Part shown: positions 5,971 to 13,911 of the stretch, in pieces
Numbering within the stretch: position 1 is the first letter of the stretch
Layout: the number at the start of each line of letters is the position of its first letter
Assembly (NCBI GenBank): GCA_001805125.1
Contig: MHEF01000108.1
Span: forward strand, 24,796-40,778
Direction of reading: 5' to 3'
Source of the DNA: Nitrospirae bacterium RBG_13_39_12
Lineage (GTDB): Bacteria; Nitrospirota; Thermodesulfovibrionia; Thermodesulfovibrionales; SM23-35
Length of the DNA: 15,983 nucleotides
Program-made: the position numbers and the translations under genes
The notes under the pieces: generated by a model
What the model saw: the letters and a program-made list of their open reading frames with translations, nothing else
Databases searched by the model: none
What the model was told of the DNA's origin: nothing

Positions 5971-6867
5971 TTAAAGAAGAGCGGTGCTAAAATATCTTTC
6001 TGCCCGGTCAGGCAGTATAGTCACTACTCTATTACGTCCGTTATCCATATGAAGAGCAGCAAAAACGTTGGCACCGGAAGAGGTTCCAACAAGCAAACCT
6101 TCTTTACTCGAAAGTCTTCGTGTAGTTTCAACAGCTTCTTCATCAGAAATGGTAAATACCATATCAATGAGGTTAATATCGAGAACATCAGGAATAAAGC
6201 CGTCACCTATTCCCTGAATCTGATGAAGCCCTGGTTCCCTTCCCAAAAGGGCGGCGCTCTTTTTGGGTTCCACAGCAACTATTTTTATATTTGGCTTCTT
6301 TTCCTTTAAAAACTTCCCGACCCCCTGAAGAGTTCCGCCGCTTCCCACTCCTGAGACAAAGATATCTATTTCTCCGTTTGCATCATTCCATATCTCAGGA
6401 CCAGTTTCAATATAATGGATTTCAGGGTTGCGGGGGTTCACAAACTGGTCAGCAGTAAAATATTTTTCAGGTTCTTTTTCAGTAATTTCATGCAATTTAT
6501 TCAAACTCCCTTGCAGGCTTTCCTCCGCAGGAGTAAAAACAATTTCTCCTCCGAAAGCCTGAATAATTTTTTTCCGTTCCTCACTCATATTTTCAGGCAT
6601 AACACAGATTACACGGTAACCTTTTTGCACTCCTAATAAACTCAATCCTATCCCTGTATTTCCAGAAGTGGCTTCTATAATGATCATCCCTGTCTTGAGT
6701 TTTCCTTCTTTTTCCGCTGATTCAATGATATGCTTGGCTACACGGTCTTTAATGCTTCCACCGGGATTCAAAAACTCAGCCTTGACCAACACATTCACTG
6801 AAGACATTTTTTTGAGCCGTATAAGAGGGGTCTTGCCTATCGCATCGAGAACAGAATCTATGAGCAT
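5971..6867 (-). CDS. cysK: cysteine synthase (O-acetylserine sulfhydrylase)
   Basis: 298 residues of a PLP-dependent beta-replacement enzyme that converts O-acetylserine and sulfide to cysteine in the cytosol. The PLP lysine is Lys40 in NPGGSIKDR. The substrate loop is TSGNTGIG (67-74), the phosphate-binding loop is GVGSGGT (173-179), and GTSSGAN (261-267) supplies the Ser facing the PLP pyridine nitrogen. HQIQGIGDGFIP (215-226) is typical of CysK rather than cystathionine beta-synthase. Length matches the family. The start has AGGAG about seven bases upstream. The usual PDSGERY near the C-terminus is PDRAERY here, a mild deviation. It is 78 bp downstream of the L,D-transpeptidase gene. CysM-type alternative donors cannot be excluded from sequence alone. 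Confidence 0.92.
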   Translation of the reverse strand: MLIDSVLDAIGKTPLIRLKKMSSVNVLVKAEFLNPGGSIKDRVAKHIIESAEKEGKLKTGMIIIEATSGNTGIGLSLLGVQKGYRVICVMPENMSEERKKIIQAFGGEIVFTPAEESLQGSLNKLHEITEKEPEKYFTADQFVNPRNPEIHYIETGPEIWNDANGEIDIFVSGVGSGGTLQGVGKFLKEKKPNIKIVAVEPKKSAALLGREPGLHQIQGIGDGFIPDVLDINLIDMVFTISDEEAVETTRRLSSKEGLLVGTSSGANVFAALHMDNGRNRVVTILPDRAERYFSTALL

Positions 6868-6945
6868 AATAAATCTCCTTTTTAGAGTTCAGGTAAAAAA
6901 AGCTTGATATAGAAGTTTAACAAAATTATCAGAATCAGCCAAGTC

Positions 6946-8607
6946 CTATTGACTAAGTAAAGGTTTTGGTGGTTCCTTTCTCAAGGACTTATCAAGCTGC
7001 TCATCTCTCCCGTAAATGTCTTCCCTGAATTGTATGAAACCGTCATTGTCAACCCATGCAGTAAGATAAAGGATGTGAACATTTATAGGTTCAGGCAGCG
7101 GCACTTCCTGCTCTTTGCCGTCTTCTATTGCATCTACTATCTTCTCTCGTGTCCAATCAGGATCACTCTTTAATAAGTATTCTGCAAGATCAACCGCTCT
7201 CTCGACACGTATGCAACCATGACTGAAACTGCGTTTGCTTTCGGCAAATAATCTTCTGCTGGGAGAGTCATGCAGATAAACACCGAATCTGTTTGGAAGC
7301 ATGAATTTAATGCCACCGAGCGGATTCAGTATTCCAGGCTCCTGCTGTAACCAGTAGTTGAAATTATTTCCTGCAACTTTTGACCAGTTAATAGTCTCCG
7401 GATCAATTTCTTCTGAATTTTTATCCCAGCCTTTTATAACTTTAATTTTTTGTTTTGCCAGATAATCCGCATCTTTTTTAATTTTTGGAAGAATGTCCTC
7501 GATGGCTATGCTTTTTGGAACATTCCATGATGGATTAATTACAATATAAGTCATCTTTTTACTGAAAACAGGGGTTTGCCGGAATGGCTTTCCCACAACA
7601 ACTTTCATGTTAAATAATATCTCACCGTTTTCAACAACATAAAGTTCAAAATCTGCAATATTCACAATAATATAACGCTGGCCTAAGTCCCTGAAACTCC
7701 AGCGCATTCGTTCCATATTAAGCTCAAGTTGACGAACACGTTCTTTTGCAGAAACGTTCAACATTTTTAGAGTTAAAGGTCCAACAACTCCGTCAGTCTC
7801 AAGACCGTGCATCTTCTGGAATTTAAGCACTGCTTGTTTAACTCCTTCTTCAAAAAGTTCTGATTTCTTGTCATCTTTAATATCCATATCACCTGAAACA
7901 GTAAGCCTTTTTCTCAGTTCAATGATTCTTCTGCTTTTAACTCCTTTTTTCAAGGCCGGTCCATCTGTTACTATCGGCCAGCCACCTTTTACTAAAATCT
8001 TTCTATAATAATCAAGGGCACTTCTGAGTCTGGAGTAGCTGTCTCCAGGAGGGAGTAATTTTTTTAATGCTTCTTCTATATTGTCCTTTTTTAGAGCACT
8101 ATCAAGCACTGAAACAACATCTAAAATCTCTCTTGTTATAAACCACTCCGCTTCTATCGTCAGCGGGTCGACACATCCGGATGAATAATGACAACCAAGC
8201 ATAAGAAAAGCATCTGTAAGCAACAGGTCAAAAGCTACAAGGTCTTCATCTTTAAATAATATTATTTTCTTCTTTTTGTTACTCAGTTCCCAAAGTAGTG
8301 ATTTTATTTTTTCAAGATGATAGTAATACGGTATCAGACCTTCGAATTTTGCATTCTCTATTGCTTCTATGAGTTCGCGCGCTTTCGGCAGAGGGCCTTC
8401 ATTTCCGCTCCACACAGGCTGAAAATCCCTCTTCTCATAGAAGCGCTCAAGCATATCCGGAGCACGAATGAGTTCTCCTCTGAGTATAATATTCGGAGGG
8501 TATCCTGCCTCAGCAATACGTTTTTTTATAAGTTCACTAACACTTAAAGTAGTAGTCTTATTTAAAAAGTTCTTTTGTGAAGCAAATCCATCTGTGCATG
8601 TCAACAA
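6946..8607 (-). CDS. murein L,D-transpeptidase, YcbB/LdtD-like
   Basis: 553 residues from a TTG at 8607. Residues ~40-220 are the helical N-terminal region of YcbB-type enzymes. A peptidoglycan-binding domain lies at ~223-285 (VKQAVLKFQKMHGLETDG). A YkuD catalytic domain spans ~311-485, with His446 (VYLHDSP) and the catalytic motif SHGCIRV, nucleophile Cys465. It would form 3-3 cross-links in periplasmic murein. The TTG start is probably not the true one, because upstream codons continue in frame as a hydrophobic signal peptide (FNNTVTLLLLASLLT then CTDGFA). The only upstream ATG, at 8674 inside a repeat, is out of frame by one A in an A7 run (finding below). It heads the minus-strand run with cysK. 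Apart from the start, the assignment is strong. Confidence 0.9.
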   Translation of the reverse strand: MLTCTDGFASQKNFLNKTTTLSVSELIKKRIAEAGYPPNIILRGELIRAPDMLERFYEKRDFQPVWSGNEGPLPKARELIEAIENAKFEGLIPYYYHLEKIKSLLWELSNKKKKIILFKDEDLVAFDLLLTDAFLMLGCHYSSGCVDPLTIEAEWFITREILDVVSVLDSALKKDNIEEALKKLLPPGDSYSRLRSALDYYRKILVKGGWPIVTDGPALKKGVKSRRIIELRKRLTVSGDMDIKDDKKSELFEEGVKQAVLKFQKMHGLETDGVVGPLTLKMLNVSAKERVRQLELNMERMRWSFRDLGQRYIIVNIADFELYVVENGEILFNMKVVVGKPFRQTPVFSKKMTYIVINPSWNVPKSIAIEDILPKIKKDADYLAKQKIKVIKGWDKNSEEIDPETINWSKVAGNNFNYWLQQEPGILNPLGGIKFMLPNRFGVYLHDSPSRRLFAESKRSFSHGCIRVERAVDLAEYLLKSDPDWTREKIVDAIEDGKEQEVPLPEPINVHILYLTAWVDNDGFIQFREDIYGRDEQLDKSLRKEPPKPLLSQ

Positions 8608-8668
8608 ACTGGCAAGTAAAAGTAAAGTTACTGTATTATTGAAAGATGCAAAAGTAATGTCCTTTTTT

Positions 8669-8728
8669 TGTCATTCCGGCTTGTCCGGAATCTTTCTTAA
8701 GAAGGACTCCCGACAAGCGGGAGTGACA
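8669..8728. repeat. GTCATTCC-type double-hairpin repeat, 60 bp
   Basis: It starts TGTCATTCC and ends GAGTGACA. It folds into two hairpins: ATTCCGG (8673-8679), loop CTTGT, CCGGAAT (8685-8691), and ACTCCCG (8706-8712), loop ACAAG, CGGGAGT (8718-8724). The two loops are complementary to each other. It is related to the element at 4690-4776. It abuts the 5' end of the L,D-transpeptidase gene and contains the best candidate ATG for it. Confidence 0.75.
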
Positions 8729-8831
8729 GATTAAGGGGAAATGCATAGGTCATTAGTTATGAAGGGATCAATAGTCAGACTTTTTCGCATAAAATATTAA
8801 ACTTCAAGATATTACTTAATAAGTCTGTTCA

Positions 8832-9914
8832 TTAAAACCACTTTTTCTTTTTAAATAAAAATAACATTATTAATGAAACAAACAGCATTAATCCCAGAGC
8901 AACGGGATACCCGTAATACCAGTTTAGCTCAGGCATGTTGTAAGGGCTTTTCTCCGTATTAAAATTCATCCCGTAAAGACCGACAATAAAGGTAAGAGGA
9001 ATAAATATAGCTGCAAAAATAGTCAGAACTTTCATAACTGCATTCATCCTGTTACTTATGCTTGAAAGGTAAACATCGAGCATCCCTGAAATTACATCCC
9101 TGTAAGTCTCTACAGTATCGATGATCTGAATTATGTGATCATAGATATCCCTCAGATATATTTTGGTGGAATCTTTTATCAAACCTGTTTCTTCCCGTAC
9201 CAACCTGCTTATTACTTCTCTTATAGGCCAGACTGTCTTGCGAAGAAATATCATCTCCCTTTTCAGAAAATGGATTTTATGTAAAGTCCTGGGTGTCGGG
9301 TTTTTAATAAGTTCTTCATCCATCTCCTCTATATCTTCGCCAATGCTCTCCAGAACTCTAAAATAGTTATCTACTAAAGCATCCATTAAGGAATACGCAA
9401 GGTAATCAGCACCTGATTTTCTTATTCTGCCTTTGTTGTTTTTTATACGGTTTCTTACCTCATCAAATATATCACCTTCTTTTTCCTGAAACGTGATTAC
9501 AAAATTATCACCGAGGATTAGGCTCATTTGTTCCCCGGTAATCTCTTTAGTTTTTTCATTCCATGTATGCATCTTGACTACAATAAAGATATATGTATCA
9601 AAAACATCTAATTTTGGACGCTGTTCGGTATTCAGAATATCCTCAATAGTAAGTGGATGGAGACCAAAGCAATTTCCCAACTGTTCAACAGAAGATACCT
9701 CATGGAGACCATCAACATTAATCCACGTGACAGTAGGCTTTCCTTTGTATGCAAAGCATTCTTCAACTGTTTGAGTCACGCGCATCTCAAAGCTTTCTTT
9801 ATCATAATCAATGAGACTAATCTTAATTATCTCAGTTTTCCGATCTCCAACATGAACTGGCGTCCCGGGTGGAAGCCCGCTTTTTTTTGACCTGCCTTTT
9901 ATTTGCCTAACCAT
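8832..9914 (-). CDS. corA: CorA family magnesium/cobalt transporter
   Basis: 360 residues. The large N-terminal part is the cytoplasmic funnel, with segments such as WINVDGL, LTIEDILN and QRPKLDVFD that are standard in CorA. The stalk helix ends in an arrangement of two C-terminal transmembrane helices. The first carries the ion-selectivity motif YGMN (GMN at 315-317), and the second is followed by the usual basic tail KKKKWF. CorA pentamers import Mg2+ (and Co2+ or Ni2+) through the inner membrane. Length and all hallmarks fit. A G-rich stretch (AAGGGGGTGAT) upstream of the ATG at 9914 is the likely ribosome binding site. A TTAACGTTAA palindrome at 9940-9949 lies in the leader. The gene is not obviously part of an operon. 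About 100 bp separate it from the repeat upstream of the transpeptidase. Confidence 0.93.
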   Translation of the reverse strand: MVRQIKGRSKKSGLPPGTPVHVGDRKTEIIKISLIDYDKESFEMRVTQTVEECFAYKGKPTVTWINVDGLHEVSSVEQLGNCFGLHPLTIEDILNTEQRPKLDVFDTYIFIVVKMHTWNEKTKEITGEQMSLILGDNFVITFQEKEGDIFDEVRNRIKNNKGRIRKSGADYLAYSLMDALVDNYFRVLESIGEDIEEMDEELIKNPTPRTLHKIHFLKREMIFLRKTVWPIREVISRLVREETGLIKDSTKIYLRDIYDHIIQIIDTVETYRDVISGMLDVYLSSISNRMNAVMKVLTIFAAIFIPLTFIVGLYGMNFNTEKSPYNMPELNWYYGYPVALGLMLFVSLIMLFLFKKKKWF

Positions 9915-10282
9915 TTATTATCACCCCCTTACGGAAATTTTAACGTTAATGATATTTCTTAAAGTCTTCATTAAATTATTACCATACTTTTTCTTTAATT
10001 AATATCAAAAACTAACTTTATTTAGAATTACAGATACAGGTTTAATTAATAAACTCTGACACTGAAGATATTGTAGTTCTTGCGATATAACTGGTCAATA
10101 AGACTACACATCTGAAAAAAATCATAAGAATGTTAAGGATAATAAAATAAGGTAATTACTTGAGCTAATGGTCAGGTATTAGAATTTATGTCCCTGCACG
10201 AGATTAAGTATATAAATGTAAAATTTGTTAAAATTTGACTTGGGTGAAGTATGCCAAAGTTTTCCACAATTTGGATGATATC
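9915..10282. other. intergenic region between divergent corA and YkgJ-type gene
   Basis: 368 bp, very AT-rich. It must hold the promoters for corA (-) and the gene at 10283 (+). A 10-bp palindrome TTAACGTTAA (9940-9949) is the only compact symmetric site I see. I see no convincing metal-sensing riboswitch fold and no credible small gene. Confidence 0.4.
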
Positions 10283-10984
10283 ATGAGCAGGACGAAAAAA
10301 CAGAAAAGAATACCTGGAGACAGTTGTATAAGATGCGGTACATGTTGCCTGAAAGGCGGGCCAATCCTTCACCACGAAGATAAAAAAATTATTCTTGCAG
10401 GACACATTGGTCATCAGAATCTCGTAACCATCAGAAAAGGAGAACTGGCGTATAACCCGGTTAATGAAAAACTGGAACCGGTTGCCCGGGAACTGATCAA
10501 GGTAAGGGGGAAAGGAAAAGACTGGACTTGCTGCTTTTATGATGATAAAGAATCCGCGTGCAAAATTTACAAATATCGTTTTCTTGAATGCCGTCTGTTG
10601 AAATGCTGGGATACTTCAGAATTCATTTCTATTATAGGCAAAAATACTATTATCCGGGCTGATATTATAAATTTCAATGACCCTATACTGAAGGTCATCG
10701 AGACCCACGAGAAGGAATGTCCGTATAATATGGTAAAGAATTTAATTTTTATCCTTTCCGAGGGAAAAGACAAAACAGAAAATTTTGCAAAGCTTACTGA
10801 GCTTGTCCGTAAAGACCTTACCATACGTTCCTATGCTATATCAGAATTAGGACTACAGGAAGCGTTTGAACTTTTCATCTTTGGCCGTCCCCTGTTTGAA
10901 GTCCTTAGCACACATGGACTATCAGTTCGTATACCACCTGACAGCCTGCCGAAGAGATACTCAACTGAACCTGAACCTCTTTAA
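10283..10984 (+). CDS. YkgJ-family cysteine-cluster protein
   Basis: 233 residues from ATG 10283. A TTG at 10235 would extend it, but the extra residues do not look conserved, and GGATGAT precedes the ATG. Cys15, Cys18, Cys21 and Cys22 (CIRCGTCC) are followed by Cys83-Cys84 (WTCCFYD), Cys93 (ACKIY), Cys103 (ECRLL) and Cys108 (KCWD). This is the CxxCxxCC...C signature of the YkgJ/UPF0153 family, thought to bind zinc or an iron-sulfur cluster. No enzymatic activity is established. The C-terminal ~100 residues are helical without recognised motifs and make the protein longer than the minimal YkgJ domain. The gene stands alone, facing the ccsA-resB operon, and is followed by an intrinsic terminator. 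Confidence 0.8.
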   Translation: MSRTKKQKRIPGDSCIRCGTCCLKGGPILHHEDKKIILAGHIGHQNLVTIRKGELAYNPVNEKLEPVARELIKVRGKGKDWTCCFYDDKESACKIYKYRFLECRLLKCWDTSEFISIIGKNTIIRADIINFNDPILKVIETHEKECPYNMVKNLIFILSEGKDKTENFAKLTELVRKDLTIRSYAISELGLQEAFELFIFGRPLFEVLSTHGLSVRIPPDSLPKRYSTEPEPL

Positions 10985-11021
10985 AGTTCTACTTTCAAAA
11001 TAGAATAGAATAACTATCTGT

Positions 11022-11044
11022 ATTATCCCCCGGGATAATTTTTT
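11022..11044 (+). terminator. intrinsic terminator after YkgJ-family gene
   Basis: ATTATCCC (11022-11029), CC, GGGATAAT (11032-11039), then a run of T to 11044. The perfect stem and U-tract on the plus strand fit a rho-independent terminator about 40 bp after the stop at 10984. There is no T-run on the opposite strand. Confidence 0.8.
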
Positions 11045-11096
11045 CTCTAAACTTTTCTTTACTAGTTCTACTTATTATCTTGTTTAGTCTTTTACT

Positions 11097-11831
11097 CTAA
11101 ATCCTTGCATCTTCTTTTTTCATCTTAAATATAAGCAACGTGACCATACCTGCTAAAAACAATACACCTCCAACAAGGGCACAGAAGGCTCCGGGTTCTC
11201 TGCTCACCTCAATCAAGGCAGCAGGAACCGGCTCTAGTCTGACGGTCTTGATATAAATTCCAAATCCATCTTGAAAAGAAGGGTTGTTCGGAGATATCAC
11301 GTCTTTTGTCATCTGTCTTCTTTCGTCAAAATATTTTATGTCTGCAGACCAGTTCTTAATAAAACCTGAATGGTCGATATCAGTATTTATTGCAGCAAAA
11401 ACAACGGTCAGCCCATTAGGCAGCTGGAGCGCAGAGCCCTCATATACAAAGGCTGTCCCCCTAAAAGAACCGTAGGAGCTCAAGAGGTGAGAAAAAAGGA
11501 TAAAGAGAAACCCTACATGTATTAACTGGGGAGATATTATCAGGATCCAATGTTTTGATACCCTTTTTTTAATAACTGATTCAATGCTGCATAAAAGTGT
11601 ATTTACAGTAAGCAGCACCAGAATCCCGATTGCAGCCCAAAGCCACCAGGTTATCCCGGAATTATTCTCGTTCATCCATTGAAAAAGCGGGATTGTATTC
11701 AGAGTCTGGAATTCCTTTTCCTTGGGCATTACAAATGAACCGTAAAAAAGTAGACTCAGCAGCACAAAAATAAGCCAAATAGACAATCTTAAGGACAGAA
11801 AAAAATTAAGAATGTTTTTCAATATCTTCAT
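11097..11831 (-). CDS. resB: ResB/Ccs1-like cytochrome c biogenesis protein (short form)
   Basis: 244 residues. Transmembrane helices lie at about 12-31, 60-82, 97-119 and 215-236, with a soluble domain of ~90 residues (122-212) between helices 3 and 4. The N-terminal pattern (LSLRLSIWLIFVLLSLLFYGSF) and the SPQLIHVGFLFILFSHLL helix are typical of ResB/Ccs1. In System II, ResB works with CcsA/ResC to move haem to the outside and attach it to CXXCH apocytochromes. This is the short type found in anaerobes, lacking the much larger soluble domain of plant and Bacillus versions. His105 and His115 in helix 3 are candidate haem ligands. The gene is 22 bp downstream of ccsA on the same strand, so they form an operon. 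Confidence 0.85.
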   Translation of the reverse strand: MKILKNILNFFLSLRLSIWLIFVLLSLLFYGSFVMPKEKEFQTLNTIPLFQWMNENNSGITWWLWAAIGILVLLTVNTLLCSIESVIKKRVSKHWILIISPQLIHVGFLFILFSHLLSSYGSFRGTAFVYEGSALQLPNGLTVVFAAINTDIDHSGFIKNWSADIKYFDERRQMTKDVISPNNPSFQDGFGIYIKTVRLEPVPAALIEVSREPGAFCALVGGVLFLAGMVTLLIFKMKKEDARI

Positions 11832-11853
11832 TCTTTCCGATACCTATTCTCAT

Positions 11854-12579
11854 TTAAAATGTATGGGAACTCTTCATAAATAAACTAACCCCGAGATATG
11901 TGAACATAACAATAACAAAACCCGTGATACCCAGCATCACTGAAGGCTTACCCCTCCACCACTGCCTGAGTCTTGCATGAAGATAGAGGCTGTAGAATAA
12001 CCAGAGTATCACCGTCCACAATTCTTTTGGTGTCCACAGCCAGTAAGTGCCCCATGCAAAATATCCCCAGATTCCTCCAAATATCATCGCAGCGGAAAAA
12101 AGACAGTAACCAACTAAAATAATTTTATATTGTAGTTGTTCGCTTTTCTCTTCTTTGTTGATTAAATATAATATCCCGATTACAGCCGCTAACCCGAACA
12201 ATGCATAAGCAAAAAAAGACAATACAACATGAGTCTCAAACCAGAATGTCTTTAATACAGGAGGCAATGGAACATTATGTGGTTTATAAAAAAGAGAAAG
12301 AAAGATAAAAAAAACAGATAACCATACAACCGGGGATAACAATTTCCGTTTGTCTTTCATTTTAAAAGTAACCGGTATGGCAAATAACATTATTGAAGCA
12401 GAGAGGAAAAATAGTGTGTCGTGCGGTCCTATAATGGGCACCCGTCCCATTTGTATTCCCCTATAAAACATATAGCCCGCCTGAAGTAAAAATCCTGCAT
12501 ATACAAAAACTACCCTGTAATAGCCTAAGATATATAAGGCAATTATAAGTATCGCCGCTATCAAAACTAGAATTTTCAT
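11854..12579 (-). CDS. ccsA: CcsA/ResC-like cytochrome c biogenesis protein
   Basis: 241 residues, about eight transmembrane helices. The periplasmic haem-handling WWD-type motif is visible as WGTYWLWTPKELW (176-188). The usual Asp is Thr183 here (finding below). His117 (FETHVVLSFFAYALFG) and His239 (SLFMKSSHTF) correspond to the two conserved periplasmic haem-ligand histidines of this family. CcsA exports and presents haem and, with ResB, ligates it to exported apocytochromes such as those at 2967-4595. Length fits bacterial CcsA/ResC short forms. No strong ribosome binding site precedes the ATG. A promoter should lie in the 322-bp region upstream. Confidence 0.87.
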   Translation of the reverse strand: MKILVLIAAILIIALYILGYYRVVFVYAGFLLQAGYMFYRGIQMGRVPIIGPHDTLFFLSASIMLFAIPVTFKMKDKRKLLSPVVWLSVFFIFLSLFYKPHNVPLPPVLKTFWFETHVVLSFFAYALFGLAAVIGILYLINKEEKSEQLQYKIILVGYCLFSAAMIFGGIWGYFAWGTYWLWTPKELWTVILWLFYSLYLHARLRQWWRGKPSVMLGITGFVIVMFTYLGVSLFMKSSHTF

Positions 12580-12901
12580 AACTAAAATATAAGGATGGAA
12601 GAAGAAATATCTAGCTGCGTCATTTCAATCCACTGATATTCTAAGATAAACTCTCTATTTTTGTGTTTGTTATTATTTGCATATTCTTAAATTATTATCC
12701 TTCATTGAAGTCTTTTACAACATGATTTTTCCAATTATAAGTTTTAAATTACTAAAATTTGACTACTACTAATTAAAAGCTGTTAAAATTATATGTAACA
12801 CGAAGTATCATAATTATTGATTAACTGAGTATATAATGAGACGAGACGTTTTTAAGATATTTTATAATCATAGATAAAATTGTCAAATCAACTTATCCAA
12901 A
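12580..12901. other. intergenic region between divergent ccsA and trmO-like gene
   Basis: 322 bp, very AT-rich, no credible gene. A TATAAT at 12873-12878 is a candidate -10 for the plus-strand gene at 12902, which would give a short leader. A TTGACT at 12759-12764 is a possible -35 for a second promoter. No hairpin or riboswitch is obvious. Confidence 0.35.
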
Positions 12902-13318
12902 ATGAAGATTGAATTAGAACCTATAGGGATTGTTAGAACAAATATCAAAAATGTTCCCCGTCACTGGACTGTTTCTGATGCAAAAGGGATGTTAGTAATT
13001 GATAAAAAATACACGGTCGGGCTTAAAGACATTAGACCCGGGCAACGTATTATTATAATTTTCCATTTCCACCAGAGTCCTGGATTCACTCAAGATTTCA
13101 TGATCCAGACTCCGCCCCACCGAAAAGAGAATTTGGGAGTTTTCAGCACCTGTTCTCCAATCAGACCAAACCCTGTCGGCATGTCGGTTTTAGAAGTAGT
13201 AAGCATTGAAAATAACATCATCCATATCAAAGGGCTTGATATGCTTGATGGCACACCGATTATAGATATAAAGCCCATGATTGAAAACTGTACAAAGGAA
13301 ATTCAATCCAGGAGGTAA
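12902..13318 (+). CDS. trmO: TsaA/TrmO-like tRNA-t6A37 methyltransferase (UPF0066)
   Basis: 138 residues. The protein has the UPF0066/TsaA beta-barrel pattern: LEPIGIVRT at the N-terminus, LKDIRPGQRIIIIFHFHQS (41-59) and the signature FSTCSPIRPNPVGMS (81-95), then LDMLDGTPIIDIKPM. TrmO proteins N6-methylate the t6A37 of some tRNAs using SAM. The family consensus is TRSPxRPNPIG, so Cys84 replaces the usual Arg here. It also lacks the C-terminal domain of E. coli TrmO, as is common in anaerobes and archaea, and the true substrate may differ. No clear Shine-Dalgarno precedes the ATG. It overlaps in expression with the next gene, which starts two bases after its stop. Confidence 0.8.
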   Translation: MKIELEPIGIVRTNIKNVPRHWTVSDAKGMLVIDKKYTVGLKDIRPGQRIIIIFHFHQSPGFTQDFMIQTPPHRKENLGVFSTCSPIRPNPVGMSVLEVVSIENNIIHIKGLDMLDGTPIIDIKPMIENCTKEIQSRR

Positions 13319-13320
13319 AA

Positions 13321-13911
13321 ATGGGAAAGGTAAAAAGTGCTTTTGAAACCGCCATGGAAAAAGCAGGTAAAATTGGCAGGTTATCATCAGAAGAAAAGGA
13401 AAATTTGAAAAATGAAGAGATGGTTAAGTCCATACTTGGAGAGTTTTATAAAGGAAATCTCGATTCAAATGGATTATGGCAAAAATTAAAAGGCATTCCG
13501 TCCTCTTCATTGAAGATGGTTCAAATAAATTTAATTGACTCTCTAAGCTTAGTAAACGCCCAGATAGAATTTAAAATGAAAAAGGAAGGTATTCTTGCAG
13601 TAGAGACTTTAAAAGAAAAACCAAATACAGCAGTGATTGATTCAATTCTGGATTTAATAGAGGTCCTGCAGAAAGAATATCAAGGCATGAAAGAAAGCGT
13701 TGCAGAAGATTTAAAGAGGGAGATAGAAAAAAATCCCCAATTGAGGATGCAACCGGTTAGAACGCCAAATGGAAAAACTGTTATGCAGGCTGCTTTATCA
13801 GTTGATGAAGCCGTAAAAGTCAGATTATCAGAATTCCTTTCTGTACATGAAAAAAGATACAGCGTGGAGTTTAACAGCTTAATTGAGAAATTTAAAATAG
13901 CGGTAAGATAA
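13321..13911 (+). CDS. hypothetical helical protein cotranslated with trmO-like gene
   Basis: 196 residues, highly charged and helical, no signal peptide, membrane helix or Cys. CAGGAGG lies immediately before the start, inside the end of the upstream gene, and the two genes are separated by two bases, so translation is likely coupled. The opening MGKVKSAFETAMEKAGKIG resembles the start of an uncharacterised family (possibly DUF6657) that I recall with low certainty. The central part has IDSLSLVNAQIEFKMKKEG and a coiled-coil-like stretch (DLIEVLQKEYQGMKESV). No function can be assigned. A weak hairpin (13926-13946) follows the stop. Confidence 0.7.
   Translation: MGKVKSAFETAMEKAGKIGRLSSEEKENLKNEEMVKSILGEFYKGNLDSNGLWQKLKGIPSSSLKMVQINLIDSLSLVNAQIEFKMKKEGILAVETLKEKPNTAVIDSILDLIEVLQKEYQGMKESVAEDLKREIEKNPQLRMQPVRTPNGKTVMQAALSVDEAVKVRLSEFLSVHEKRYSVEFNSLIEKFKIAVR

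Noticed and set aside
9915..10180. Mg2+-sensing riboswitch in the corA leader
   Set aside because: I could not find the multi-stem pattern expected of an M-box. The leader is AT-rich with only a short palindrome.
10235..10282. TTG start extending the YkgJ-family protein by 16 residues
   Set aside because: The extension lacks family-like sequence, and the downstream ATG has a purine-rich GGATGAT before it.
10229..12764. Identical 12-mer TAAAATTTGACT at 10229 and 12753, both upstream of plus-strand genes
   Set aside because: It resembles a -35 box, but the following -10 regions are poor and the spacing to the genes differs. Chance is likely in such AT-rich DNA.
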